Assembly: GCF_001894865.1 (NCBI RefSeq)
Contig: NZ_BCXA01000054.1
Location: 1-45,268 of the forward strand
Length of the DNA: 45,268 bases
Source of the DNA: Rhodococcus maanshanensis NBRC 100610
Lineage (GTDB): Bacteria > Actinomycetota > Actinomycetes > Mycobacteriales > Mycobacteriaceae
Direction of reading: 5' to 3'
The notes under the pieces are model-generated. The model had not been told where the DNA came from. It was given only the letters and a program-made list of their open reading frames with translations, and made no database searches. Of this stretch, positions 9,496 through 18,014 are shown in pieces (the stretch's first letter is position 1; each line of letters starts with the position of its first letter). A program made the position numbers and the translations under genes.

Positions 9496-11154
9496 CTATG
9501 GGCAATCGTCGCCGTAGACCCACAACCGGGCGGTGCCCGCGACGAGGAGGGGGCGGTAGGTCGAGACCGTCGCGGCGTCCTGGCCCGGACGCGGCACGGC
9601 GCTCACCAGGTAGCAGGAGCGGTTGCCGGGGAAGATCCACGAACCGGGCGGCGACATGCCGAGGGCCGAGTGATAGCCGTTCCATTCCAGTCCGGCGTCG
9701 ACGTCGACGGCCGGGACGCCCGTCGCCACCAGGTCTTCGGCCGCGTCCCAGCGGGCGGAGTCGTAGGCGAGACCGGCGGCGGTGATCATCAGCGAGACGA
9801 CGGCCAACCCGGCGAGCGCGGCCGCCGCGGGCAGCCGTTCGGCGACGCGGGCGGCGGCCGGGCGGCGCGCGGGTTCCGACGAGCCGGAGGTCCGTTCGGC
9901 AAGGACGATCGCCAGCAGCGGCGGCAACAGCAGCAGCCAGTAGCGGTCGAACAGGTTCTGCCCGGTCAGCGCTGTCGCGAGATTGCCGAGCACCATCAGC
10001 GCCCCGAAGGTGCCCAGCACCGGGTCGACCCGGCGGAGCTGTCGCGCAAGGATCCCGGCGAGCAGCACACCCGAACCGCAGGCGAGCGCCACGATGAGCC
10101 ACCACGCGGCGGTGGGGACGATCGCGGCGGGACGGCCGTGGCCCGCGGCCCAGTACGGCCCGGAGGGGTCGAGGTAATTGCCGACGAAGAAGCTCTCGGT
10201 GCCGTAGCGGTACACCGCCGCGACCGCGACCACCGCGGCCGCGGCGGAGGCGAGGAGGGCGCCCCGGCCCCAGCGCCACGGCCGCGCGACCAGCAGCACC
10301 GCGGGCGCCGCGCCCAACGCCAGCACGAAATAACCCTGGACCAGGATGTTGCCGCCGGTCTTTGCCAGGCTCTCCGGCACGGCCAGCACCGGTGGGTCGC
10401 CGGCGCCGAAGGACTGGCGCCACAGTTCGAACCCCACGACCGCGGTGAGCAGGATCGCGCAGGCACCCGCCACCACGATCCAGTCACGCCGGCGCCGCGA
10501 GCGCCAGGCGGTCACCGCGGCGACCGCCAACACCGTCACCGGTGCGGCGAGCGCCTGCTCCCGGATGGTGAAGCCCCAGAATCCGACGGCCATCGACACC
10601 GCCAGCAGCACCAGCGACTCGCTCCGCAGTGCCCGTCGGCCGACGGCGAGGCAGACCATGATCGCCGCCATCGCGGGCACGTCGAGCATGAAACTGGTGG
10701 TCAACAGCCCGAATCCCGGCCAGATCGCGACGATAAGCACGGCGAGGGCGGCACGGGCCCGACCCGCGGACGGGACCACCAGGTCGTAGACCGCCGCGAG
10801 CGCGACCACACCCAGCAGGGCCACGAAGAGATGCTGGGCGACCAGCCAGCGGGCCAGCGGACCCAGCACGATGAACTGCCCGAACAGCGCCGAACGGTTC
10901 CAGCCGAGCAGTTCGATGCCCCCGGTGCTCCCGAACGTCTGTGCGATCCGGCTGTACGACCACGCGTCGTTGTGCGGAATGGACAGGCCGCCGGTCACCG
11001 CAGCCATGGTCAGCGGCACGAGCACCCCGAGCAGTCCCGCCGTGGCGAGCAACACCAAGGCGACCCGGCTCCGGCGCGCCGTCCCGCCGTCACCCGCGAG
11101 CAGCGAGTCGCTCCCCGGCGTCGCCACGACGTCGGGGGAGGGCGTTGGACTCAT
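9496..11154 (-). CDS. polytopic membrane protein, possible GT-C glycosyltransferase
   Basis: 552 residues with roughly a dozen hydrophobic segments. After the first helix an acidic loop reads GGLSIPHNDAWSYSRI, the position where GT-C enzymes (ArnT/PMT/arabinofuranosyltransferase type) carry a catalytic Asp. The C-terminal part is a soluble Cys-containing segment (NRSCYLVSA, YGDDCP), probably extracytoplasmic. ATG 11154 is preferred over TTG 11160 because GGAAAGG lies 6 bases upstream. It probably transfers a polyprenyl-linked sugar to an envelope glycan; the exact family is not certain. Confidence 0.7.
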   Translation of the reverse strand: MSPTPSPDVVATPGSDSLLAGDGGTARRSRVALVLLATAGLLGVLVPLTMAAVTGGLSIPHNDAWSYSRIAQTFGSTGGIELLGWNRSALFGQFIVLGPLARWLVAQHLFVALLGVVALAAVYDLVVPSAGRARAALAVLIVAIWPGFGLLTTSFMLDVPAMAAIMVCLAVGRRALRSESLVLLAVSMAVGFWGFTIREQALAAPVTVLAVAAVTAWRSRRRRDWIVVAGACAILLTAVVGFELWRQSFGAGDPPVLAVPESLAKTGGNILVQGYFVLALGAAPAVLLVARPWRWGRGALLASAAAAVVAVAAVYRYGTESFFVGNYLDPSGPYWAAGHGRPAAIVPTAAWWLIVALACGSGVLLAGILARQLRRVDPVLGTFGALMVLGNLATALTGQNLFDRYWLLLLPPLLAIVLAERTSGSSEPARRPAAARVAERLPAAAALAGLAVVSLMITAAGLAYDSARWDAAEDLVATGVPAVDVDAGLEWNGYHSALGMSPPGSWIFPGNRSCYLVSAVPRPGQDAATVSTYRPLLVAGTARLWVYGDDCP

Positions 11155-11178
11155 CGGCAACCTTTCCGGTCCGCGCGT

Positions 11179-13404
11179 CTATGTCTCGCTGGTGTTCGCA
11201 TCCACCGGGGCGTCGGTGCGGGAGGTGCGACGACCGCGGTAGTACAGCCCCGTGAGTATGACGACCAGCACGAGCCCGAACCCGGCGGCCGCGAAACCCA
11301 GTCGCTGCCCCGGCGGCCGGAAGTCGATCACCAGCTCGGCGTCGTCGGTGCCGGGCGGCAGGTCGACCATCAGGAACATATCGCCGAGACCCTTGGTCTG
11401 CAGCGGGGCGCCGTTCAGGGTGGCCGTGTACCCCGGCCAGGCCAGACGGGCGAAGACCACGCTGCCGCCGTCGGGGGCGGTGACGCGGAGCCGCTCGGAG
11501 TTCACCTCGGCCGATTCGGGCTCGACCTCGGTCCCGACCGCGGCGCTCACCCGCCCGGCCTGGGTGGACACCGGACCGTCGACCCGCTCGAGCACGTGCA
11601 CCTGGCTCGCCGTCGGCTCGGGCACGCTGACCCAGGTCCATCCGGTCGGGGGCGGGTTGTCCGCGGCGTCGGGGTACTGCTTGTCCTGCAGCACGATCCG
11701 ATCGACGAGCATCAGATCGGCGAAACTCCTGCCGGTGTATGGATCGACCGTGAGCACGTTCTCGAGCGCATCGGGGCAGGTCGACCCGTCGAATTCCATG
11801 CACAGCATCCCGGAGAACCATCGATGCCCGACCGGTGTGTACGCGTTGACGTAGGTCAGGTCCAGGTCCTTGGCGTAGTTGCCGTACACCTGCGACTGCC
11901 AGGGCAGTTCCGTGGATTCCGCGTCGATCCGGATCAGACTGCGGTTGCCGAGCTGCAGGGTGGTGCCCTCGAAGTCGGGGAACCCCTCCTTGGCCTCGGA
12001 CTGCGAGGTCGGCAGGTACCACTTGTTCAGGGCCTGCGGATAGTTGGACACCTGGTAGACCGCGATCGGCAGGATCGTCGCGATCAGCAGCGCGGCGACC
12101 GCGCGATCGCCGAACCTCTTGGCCAGGTACAGGGCCAGGGCGCCGAAGACGGCGATCAGCGCGCCCCACATGACGTGGCGCCCGAAGTACTGGGGTCCCG
12201 ACGAGCTCGCGCGCAGCACCAGCACCACGATCAGCAACCCGGCCGCCACCAGTCGGGGGCGCAGCGGGCGGGTCGTGCCGTATCGGCTCAGCAGCGCGGC
12301 CAGCAGCACGAGGGAGATCACGGCCACGAACGGCAGCAGCCGCGCCGGCCAGCGGATCTGCCCGATGTCGCTCGGTCCCGCGGTGAACAGCAGGATGAAG
12401 GCCAGCAGCAGGATCGCCCCTGAGAACTCCCGCAGCGCGGGCTGGGCCTTGCGCCACGCGATGAACGCGAGCGCCGGGATCGCGAACCAGGCGATGTAGG
12501 TGATCGGCGCGGTGGTCGTCTCCCCGGTCCAGGACTCGATGCTCGACACGGACGACGGGATGCTCGCGGTGAGCGTCTCCGACCAGGGCGCGGTGAGGAA
12601 GTTGTCGTTGAGTGCGCCCTCCTCGCCGGTGCGCCAGGTCACCGACGAGGACAGCATCCCTGGCAGGAATGTGACGGCACCGCAGGCCGCCGCGGCGACG
12701 CCGACGCCGCCGAGCAGCAGCGACGGTTGCCAGCGTCGCTGGAACAGGTATTCGCCGATCATCAGGCAGCCGATCAGCACGCCCGCCATCAGCGCGGAGT
12801 GCGCGTAGCCGACTGAGATCGCGAGATAGAGGAACGCGAACAGGGGCAGCGGCCCTGACCGGCCGCGCGCGTACCGGACCCCGCTGGCCCAGGCCTGCAC
12901 CACCCACGCCATGCCGATCAGCGAGGTGACCCAGGACGGGTCCTCGAAGTACAGGGTGAAGCCCCCGAACGGGGCGGCCGCGCCTGCGACCGCGGCCCAG
13001 GCCGGGCGGGCGCCGTACTCCATCGCCACCCGGTAGACGCCCCAGCCGAGGACGATCGAGAACCCGAGCTTGACCGCCGTCGCGAGCAGGGCGAGGTTGT
13101 CCACCGACGGGGCCGCGTAGTTGATCGCCATCTGGACGGGGTTCCACAGGCCGCCCTGGCCCTCGACCGGGTAGTTGCCCGCCATCCACTGGTCGAGCAC
13201 CAGCGTCGGGAACCACTGACCCTCCCGCATCAGGTGACCGAGCTGGATCCAGTTGCCGACCGCGCCCGACTCGGTGTCGTCGACGTAGAAGTACCGGGGG
13301 TCGACGCTCAGGATCAGGACGAACCCGAGGAAGATCACGCCCGCGACCACGGCCCCCCATGCCCATCGGGTGCTCCGGGTGGATACGGGCGGTTCGAGTG
13401 TCAC
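11179..13404 (-). CDS. large polytopic membrane protein, YfhO-like
   Basis: 741 residues. About 12 helices are spread over the first 430 residues, followed by a large soluble domain (about 440-700) and one C-terminal helix (about 706-728). The layout, and the acidic first loop with DPRYFYVDDTESG, resemble YfhO-like and GT-C envelope glycosyltransferases. GTG 13404 has GGAG upstream. It is the first gene of the leftward run and is divergent from glfT2, which suggests a cell-wall glycan role. Function is inferred only from topology and neighbours. Confidence 0.68.
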   Translation of the reverse strand: MTLEPPVSTRSTRWAWGAVVAGVIFLGFVLILSVDPRYFYVDDTESGAVGNWIQLGHLMREGQWFPTLVLDQWMAGNYPVEGQGGLWNPVQMAINYAAPSVDNLALLATAVKLGFSIVLGWGVYRVAMEYGARPAWAAVAGAAAPFGGFTLYFEDPSWVTSLIGMAWVVQAWASGVRYARGRSGPLPLFAFLYLAISVGYAHSALMAGVLIGCLMIGEYLFQRRWQPSLLLGGVGVAAAACGAVTFLPGMLSSSVTWRTGEEGALNDNFLTAPWSETLTASIPSSVSSIESWTGETTTAPITYIAWFAIPALAFIAWRKAQPALREFSGAILLLAFILLFTAGPSDIGQIRWPARLLPFVAVISLVLLAALLSRYGTTRPLRPRLVAAGLLIVVLVLRASSSGPQYFGRHVMWGALIAVFGALALYLAKRFGDRAVAALLIATILPIAVYQVSNYPQALNKWYLPTSQSEAKEGFPDFEGTTLQLGNRSLIRIDAESTELPWQSQVYGNYAKDLDLTYVNAYTPVGHRWFSGMLCMEFDGSTCPDALENVLTVDPYTGRSFADLMLVDRIVLQDKQYPDAADNPPPTGWTWVSVPEPTASQVHVLERVDGPVSTQAGRVSAAVGTEVEPESAEVNSERLRVTAPDGGSVVFARLAWPGYTATLNGAPLQTKGLGDMFLMVDLPPGTDDAELVIDFRPPGQRLGFAAAGFGLVLVVILTGLYYRGRRTSRTDAPVDANTSET

Positions 13405-13537
13405 GAGAACTCCAGATAGCGCGGTCGGGTGCCCAGTGACATTAACCGAGGTCGGCCTCGGTGGTTTCGTCGGTCAACTGCACGTCGGGATACCCTGCGG
13501 GTGGACATTGGCGACACGATCGAGAGTTGGCGGTTGG

Positions 13538-15388
13538 ATGAACAAGCCCGAATTCCTTGAGTCCGGGGCCCCGGCGGCCGAGGTCGAGCCGCGGCTGCTC
13601 GTGCAGCGCGGCGTCTTCGTCGGCATGTCGCCGATCGTCAACGACGACCTCTATGTCGCGTTCCGCAAGGGCTCCGGCGATCGGGAACGCCACACGCTGC
13701 GCCTGGACGCGGGGGCGCGCGCCCACACCAACACCTACTTCGGACGGTTCGCGGCCAGCTACTGGCAGCGCTGGACCACGGTCACCGAGGTGCGGGTCAG
13801 CCTGCGGGCGGCAGGCTCCGGCCGGTTCCGGGTCCGCCTGGTCGCCTCCGACATCGCCGGGCACCGCCGGATCGTGGGTGCCGTCGCCGGATCCGGCGAC
13901 GAAACGGTCGAACTCTCCTCGCCGCTGGACAAGTTCGTCGACGGCGGCGCCCTCTGGGTGGAGATCGACGCGCTGGACGCCCCGCTGACCGTGGACCGGC
14001 TCGAGTGGACCGCGGCCGCGCCCGAGACCGTCCGCCCTGTCGCGATCGCGATCTGCACGTTCAACCGCGCCGACGACTGTGCGAAGACGGTCGCGGCGCT
14101 GGCCTCCGACGACCGCGTGCTCGAGGTCATCGACGCCGTCTACGTCGTCGACCAGGGGACCGACCTGGTCCGGGACCGGGAACTGTACGGCGAGGTCGCG
14201 CCCAGGTTCGGCGACAAGCTGCACTACCTGCGGCAGCCCAACCTCGGCGGCGCGGGCGGCTTCACCCGCGGTCTCTACGAGGTCTCCGCGACCGACGGGC
14301 ACGCCGACGTGATCCTGATGGACGACGACATCCTGTGCGAGCCGGAGACCGTCCTGCGGCTCAACGCCTTCGCGAACGTCACCGTCGAGCCCACCCTCGT
14401 CGGTGCCCAGATGCTGTTCCTGCTCAACCCGGACTACCTGAACGTCGGCGCGGAGGATGTCGATCTCGGCACCCTGCAGCACGGGCAGCGGGTCCCGAAG
14501 GCGCTGCGCAACACCAGCATGCTGAAGAAGAACCAGGAGCGCCGGGTCGACGCCGGATACAACGCCTGGTGGACGTGCCTGATCCCGGCCGAGGTGGTCG
14601 CGAAGGTCGGCCTCCCCATCCCGATCTTCTTCCAGTGGGACGACGTCGAGTACGGGGTCCGCGCCAGGGAGGCGGGGTTCGTCACGGTCACCCTGCCGAA
14701 CGCGGCGGTCTGGCACGCGGACTTCTACTGGAAGGACTTCGACGACTGGGCGCGCTACTTCAGCACCCGCAATTCCCTGATCGTCGGCGCGCTGCACAGC
14801 GACCTGGACACCAAGCGGCTGGGGCGGCAGTTCTTCCGGCAGATCAGCGAGTACCTCGTCGGCATGCAGTACGGTCTCGCCGCGACCACGCTGCGCGGTA
14901 TCGAGGACTTCCTCGAGGGCCCGAAGGTGTTGCAGGACGGCGGCATCGAGGCGATGGCCGCGATCCGCGCGGAGCGGGCCGAGTACCCGGAGACGGTCAA
15001 GCACGACGCGGCCACCGCTCCCGTGCGGTCCGCGGACCTCACCACAAGGCGCTCGGGCGGCGAGCCGAGCGCCATGCGGCTGATCCTGGTCAAGCGGGCC
15101 ATCGACCAGTGGTTCGGCCGGACCCAGCACGGCCTGGTCAACGTTCCGCGCGAGGACGCGCACTGGTGGCACATCTCGCTGTTCGACCACGTGGTGGTCA
15201 CCGACGCCTCGCAGTCCGGGGTGCGAATCCGTCAGCGGGACAAGGGCAAGGCGATCGCGCTGCTGCGGCGGACGGTCAGGGTGCTGCGGCGCCTGCGTGA
15301 GGACGGTGCCGCCGTCTCGCGCCAGTACCGCGACGCCGCCCCGCAGCTGACCAGCCGCGCGAACTGGGAACGCCTGTACGAGCAGTAG
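13538..15388 (+). CDS. glfT2: galactofuranosyltransferase GlfT2
   Basis: 616 residues, close to the 637 of the M. tuberculosis enzyme. It polymerises the galactan of arabinogalactan, adding Galf from UDP-Galf with alternating linkages. Residues 1-160 form the beta-rich N-terminal domain and the GT2 domain follows. The DDD metal motif is at 262-264 and NLGGAGGF at 235-242. WW lies at 344-345, QWDDVE at 366-371 contains the proposed general base, and the ligand His is at 393 (VWHADFYWKDF). ATG 13538 is chosen; the upstream in-frame extension lacks conserved sequence. A convergent terminator separates it from the glfT1 remnant. Confidence 0.95.
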   Translation: MNKPEFLESGAPAAEVEPRLLVQRGVFVGMSPIVNDDLYVAFRKGSGDRERHTLRLDAGARAHTNTYFGRFAASYWQRWTTVTEVRVSLRAAGSGRFRVRLVASDIAGHRRIVGAVAGSGDETVELSSPLDKFVDGGALWVEIDALDAPLTVDRLEWTAAAPETVRPVAIAICTFNRADDCAKTVAALASDDRVLEVIDAVYVVDQGTDLVRDRELYGEVAPRFGDKLHYLRQPNLGGAGGFTRGLYEVSATDGHADVILMDDDILCEPETVLRLNAFANVTVEPTLVGAQMLFLLNPDYLNVGAEDVDLGTLQHGQRVPKALRNTSMLKKNQERRVDAGYNAWWTCLIPAEVVAKVGLPIPIFFQWDDVEYGVRAREAGFVTVTLPNAAVWHADFYWKDFDDWARYFSTRNSLIVGALHSDLDTKRLGRQFFRQISEYLVGMQYGLAATTLRGIEDFLEGPKVLQDGGIEAMAAIRAERAEYPETVKHDAATAPVRSADLTTRRSGGEPSAMRLILVKRAIDQWFGRTQHGLVNVPREDAHWWHISLFDHVVVTDASQSGVRIRQRDKGKAIALLRRTVRVLRRLREDGAAVSRQYRDAAPQLTSRANWERLYEQ

Positions 15389-15403
15389 GCCGAGGTTAGG
15401 AGT

Positions 15404-15434
15404 CGTCCCCGTGCGGTCGGACCGCGCGGGGACG
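15404..15434. terminator. convergent terminator hairpin after glfT2
   Basis: CGTCCCCG (15404-15411) pairs with CGGGGACG (15427-15434), and GCGG/CCGC extends the stem inward. It lies 15 bp after the glfT2 stop and 22 bp before the glfT1 remnant, so this was probably the original glfT2/glfT1 convergent junction. Confidence 0.65.
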
Positions 15435-15456
15435 CCCCGACCGGGGCCGTTGGGCC

Positions 15457-15764
15457 GTCAGTGCCGCTCGAAGCGTTCCTGCCTGCCCATCTTGCGCAGC
15501 CGCACCCAGTCGCGCAGGCCGGCCGGGTCCCGGCGGTCGATCAGGAAGAACCAGCCGAAGCGCAGCCACTCCTGCGGCAGCAGTCGCCGCATGCCCGGCT
15601 GCGAGAGCAGGTACCCGCGGTTGCGATAGGTGTAGAACCGCTTCGTCTCGTTGTCCGGGTACTGGGTGTGCATCCGGCCGCCCAGGATCGGCTTGAACTC
15701 CTCGGCCCCGTTGGGATGCACATAGGCGGTCTGCAGGCAGGTGCCGAACGCCAGGCCGGAGCGG
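15457..15764. repeat. direct repeat copy 1 (3' end of glfT1)
   Basis: 308 bp, identical by eye to 18015-18322 except one base (15755 G against 18313 C). The left edge falls exactly one base beyond the glfT1 stop codon. The right edge ends inside the coding sequence, where the two copies diverge abruptly. Confidence 0.95.
15458..15764 (-). pseudogene. glfT1: truncated glfT1, 3' 102 codons only
   Basis: This is the last 102 codons of glfT1 including the stop, cut off from its glycosyltransferase core. Upstream on the minus strand the frame stays open into unrelated sequence as far as 15874, giving a chimeric 138-codon ORF whose first 37 or so residues (MKPGDRAHEGNPQSAPP...) do not resemble GlfT1. 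The remnant lacks the DDD site and all of the N-terminal domain, so it is not expected to be active. It sits next to the glfT2 terminator, the place where the glfT1 3' end would lie before insertion. Its one difference from the intact gene is synonymous (Gly197, GGC against GGG). Confidence 0.92.
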
Positions 15765-15975
15765 GTCGATCCGAGCTGGTGCTGAACTGGGTGCCGCGGA
15801 CATCCAACTCGTGCTGGCTCCGTGGGTGGCGCGCTCTGAGGATTGCCTTCGTGCGCCCTGTCGCCCGGTTTCACGTCGATTTGTGAGGAAATTCCGCAGA
15901 TAAGGCCCTAACGTGAGTGTCCAACCTTGTCTTGTGCGATCCTTCTCAGTACCAACGCACTACGAAAGGTCCATC
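15765..15975. other. gene-free left end of the island
   Basis: About 210 bp between the glfT1 remnant and the ATPase gene. Roughly the first 100 bp are GC-rich with no recognisable gene. The last 100 bp are AT-richer and must hold the ATPase promoter. TAACGT at 15909-15914 fits a -10 hexamer, but no well-spaced -35 is seen. GAAAGG just before 15976 is the ribosome binding site. Confidence 0.4.
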
Positions 15976-17265
15976 ATGCTCGTGTCGTTCGGCGTGGAGA
16001 ATCACCGCTCCATACGTGAGCGGATGACACTCGATCTTCGAGTGGGACGAAAGGTCGGCTCCAGAATCGAACCCTGGGATGGCGGCATCGCGCCGATCGC
16101 AGCGATCTATGGTGCGAACGCGTCAGGAAAGTCCTCGCTATGGTCTGCCCTGGATGGCTTTCTCGACCTAGTTCGAGATTCCTACCGCACATCGAACGTG
16201 CTAAGGCACGCGAGGCAACCGTTCGCGCTGGATAGCCACTCGAGGTCAGAGCCGACATCGTTTGATATCGAATTTGTTGCTGACGACGGCATTTTGTATG
16301 GCTACAGCGTTTCCTTCGATGATAGCCGGGTGATTTACGAAGAACTCGTCATGTTTCGGACTGCAAGGCCGACGAAGCTGTTTGAAAGGGTTGAATCGAA
16401 TTCGGATGGGAATTCGGGCGACGCGTCAGCCTCTGTGTCATTCGGTAACTCTCTCGCTGGCCCAAACAGGGCGGTTGTGTCGACCCTTCGAGAGGATTCG
16501 CTTTTTCTTTCGGCAGCCTACGCTGCCGATCATCCTCGTCTGAAGCCCGTCACTTCGTGGTTGCGGAGCAGAATCCGATGCTACGAGACTCGGTCTTACA
16601 TGAGTGCGCTTCCTCATGTTTTTGAGCATATGCATGAAGATCGGGATCACCTGAAGGAGATAATACGCATACTCGAGGGCTCTGACGTTGGAATCTTGGA
16701 TGGGAAAACCAATCGACGCAAGTATAGCGACTCTGAAATTTCGAGGCAGCGAATGCTTGCGGAGCTATTTGGCAGGGCGGGCGACTTTGAGCCTGAAACT
16801 GAAACCGTTGACTTTACCCTCGTGCACAGGGGTGAAGATGGAAACTATGAACTTCCCTTTGAGGCTGAATCGGAAGGGACTCAGGCCCTAATTGCGCACG
16901 CGAACGTGATATTGTTCGCGATGAATTTTGGCGGAGTTGTGTTCTTTGATGAAATTGACTCCAGTCTTCACCCTGAGGTTGTTCGGCACCTCGTTCAGCT
17001 CTTTAGTAGCCGTGAATCAAACCCGCATCACGCCCAGTTGATCTTCACGACCCATGATGTGTCGCTCATGGCCTCGATCGGTGGGCGTCCGGCGCCGCTG
17101 TCGCGGGAGCATCTTTGGTTCACGGAGAAGGGGAGTAATGGCACTAGCGTGCTATATCCAGTAACTGACTTCGGTGTTCGCGAAGAAGATAACGTCATGC
17201 GTCGATACATGACAGGACGCTACGGCGCCCTTCCCCAAATCGACCTGTCGGATATGGGGATTTAG
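15976..17265 (+). CDS. AAA (ABC-type) ATPase, AbiLi/RloA-like defence protein
   Basis: 429 residues. Walker A is YGANASGKSS (45-54), the signature-like loop SEGTQAL is at about 299-305, Walker B is VVFFDEID (321-328) and the H-loop TTHD is at 358-361. The N-terminus (SFGVENHRSIRERMTLDL) is typical of the AAA_15/AAA_21 ATPases found in abortive-infection and OLD-like systems. Residues 140-290 are the family-specific insertion. ATG 15976 is preceded by GAAAGG; GTG 15913 would add 21 residues with no such signal. It abuts rloB (TAG then ATG), so the pair is one operon. Sensing of phage infection is the known role of such pairs; this is inference from family. Confidence 0.88.
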   Translation: MLVSFGVENHRSIRERMTLDLRVGRKVGSRIEPWDGGIAPIAAIYGANASGKSSLWSALDGFLDLVRDSYRTSNVLRHARQPFALDSHSRSEPTSFDIEFVADDGILYGYSVSFDDSRVIYEELVMFRTARPTKLFERVESNSDGNSGDASASVSFGNSLAGPNRAVVSTLREDSLFLSAAYAADHPRLKPVTSWLRSRIRCYETRSYMSALPHVFEHMHEDRDHLKEIIRILEGSDVGILDGKTNRRKYSDSEISRQRMLAELFGRAGDFEPETETVDFTLVHRGEDGNYELPFEAESEGTQALIAHANVILFAMNFGGVVFFDEIDSSLHPEVVRHLVQLFSSRESNPHHAQLIFTTHDVSLMASIGGRPAPLSREHLWFTEKGSNGTSVLYPVTDFGVREEDNVMRRYMTGRYGALPQIDLSDMGI

Positions 17266-17922
17266 ATGGCGGGTCGTGGCCAGAGGGGTAATCTCTCATC
17301 CCGTCGAGTTAGCACACGAAGAGAGCCTCGCAAGAGGATGCTGATCGTTCTCGAAGGAGCAAAGACGGAAAGTAGATATTTTAAGCATATTCAACAGAGT
17401 ATTCGGGGGTTTCGGCTCGAGATTGTTCCTGTGGGAAAGGGGCCGGAGCACGTTGTAGCAGAGGCGAAGCGTATTCGGGAGGAAGATCGGCGGGAAGCCC
17501 GTCGAGAGGGTGACTCGCAAGACACGCTGGATGCCGTGTGGGTTGTGGTGGATGTGGACGACCATGCGTATCTAGAAGAAGCGATCGCCGCTGCGGGACG
17601 GGAAGGGATATCCGTTGCGCTTAGCAATCCATGCTTCGAATCCTGGCTGATCCTACATCAAAAAGATCGGCGTTCTCCGTTCGGCAAGTCTCAAGATGCA
17701 AAGCGGGAATGGGCTAAGATCTGCGGATCCACGAAAACCCAAGATGAGTGCAACCTTGTTGCCGGGCTTTTCGAAATTGCGGACGGGCGTGCGCGCAATG
17801 GCCTTGATAGGCCCTGGGGTGCAACTGTGGCAGGCGTACCGAATCCGGGCACAAGGGTTGGCGAACTTGTCACTCACATCCTGGATCTGGCTGGTAAGGA
17901 TGCTAAATCCACAGGACTGTAG
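17266..17922 (+). CDS. rloB: RloB family protein (AbiLii-like)
   Basis: 218 residues with the RloB pattern: a basic N-terminus, then RMLIVLEGAKTESRYF (24-39) with the acidic Glu30, VWVVVDVDDH (91-100) with a DxDD cluster, SNPCFESWLILH (120-131) and NPGTRVGELV (193-202). The first two blocks resemble a Toprim-type metal site, so a nuclease or nucleotidyl-transfer activity is plausible. The start codon follows the ATPase stop directly. RloB with an upstream AAA ATPase is the AbiL-type arrangement, an abortive-infection pair first described in Lactococcus. It is likely the effector, switched on by the ATPase; this is inferred. Confidence 0.88.
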   Translation: MAGRGQRGNLSSRRVSTRREPRKRMLIVLEGAKTESRYFKHIQQSIRGFRLEIVPVGKGPEHVVAEAKRIREEDRREARREGDSQDTLDAVWVVVDVDDHAYLEEAIAAAGREGISVALSNPCFESWLILHQKDRRSPFGKSQDAKREWAKICGSTKTQDECNLVAGLFEIADGRARNGLDRPWGATVAGVPNPGTRVGELVTHILDLAGKDAKSTGL

Positions 17923-17975
17923 CTTCCATATTGTTCTTACGAATTCGAGGCTGAAATTTCCAGGAGTGTATGGGA

Positions 17976-17991
17976 GCGTATGTGGATACGC
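17976..17991. repeat. perfect hairpin near the right junction of the island
   Basis: GCGTAT, loop GTGG, ATACGC, located 54 bp after the rloB stop and 23 bp before the right copy of the glfT1 repeat. No T-run follows, so a simple intrinsic terminator is doubtful. It could mark the end of the rloB transcript or be a remnant of the recombination event. Confidence 0.45.
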
Positions 17992-18014
17992 AATGGCCGC
18001 ATATCTTGAAGGTG

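Noticed and set aside
9670-12423. A 917-codon open frame on the plus strand
   Set aside because: It is antisense to two membrane-protein genes, has a Arg/Gly/Gln/His-rich composition typical of GC-rich antisense frames, and no recognisable domain.
15765-18014. Retron, transposon or phage explanation for the defence island
   Set aside because: No reverse transcriptase, transposase or integrase is encoded, there are no terminal inverted repeats, and the flanking repeats are gene sequence of 308 bp, not a short target-site duplication.
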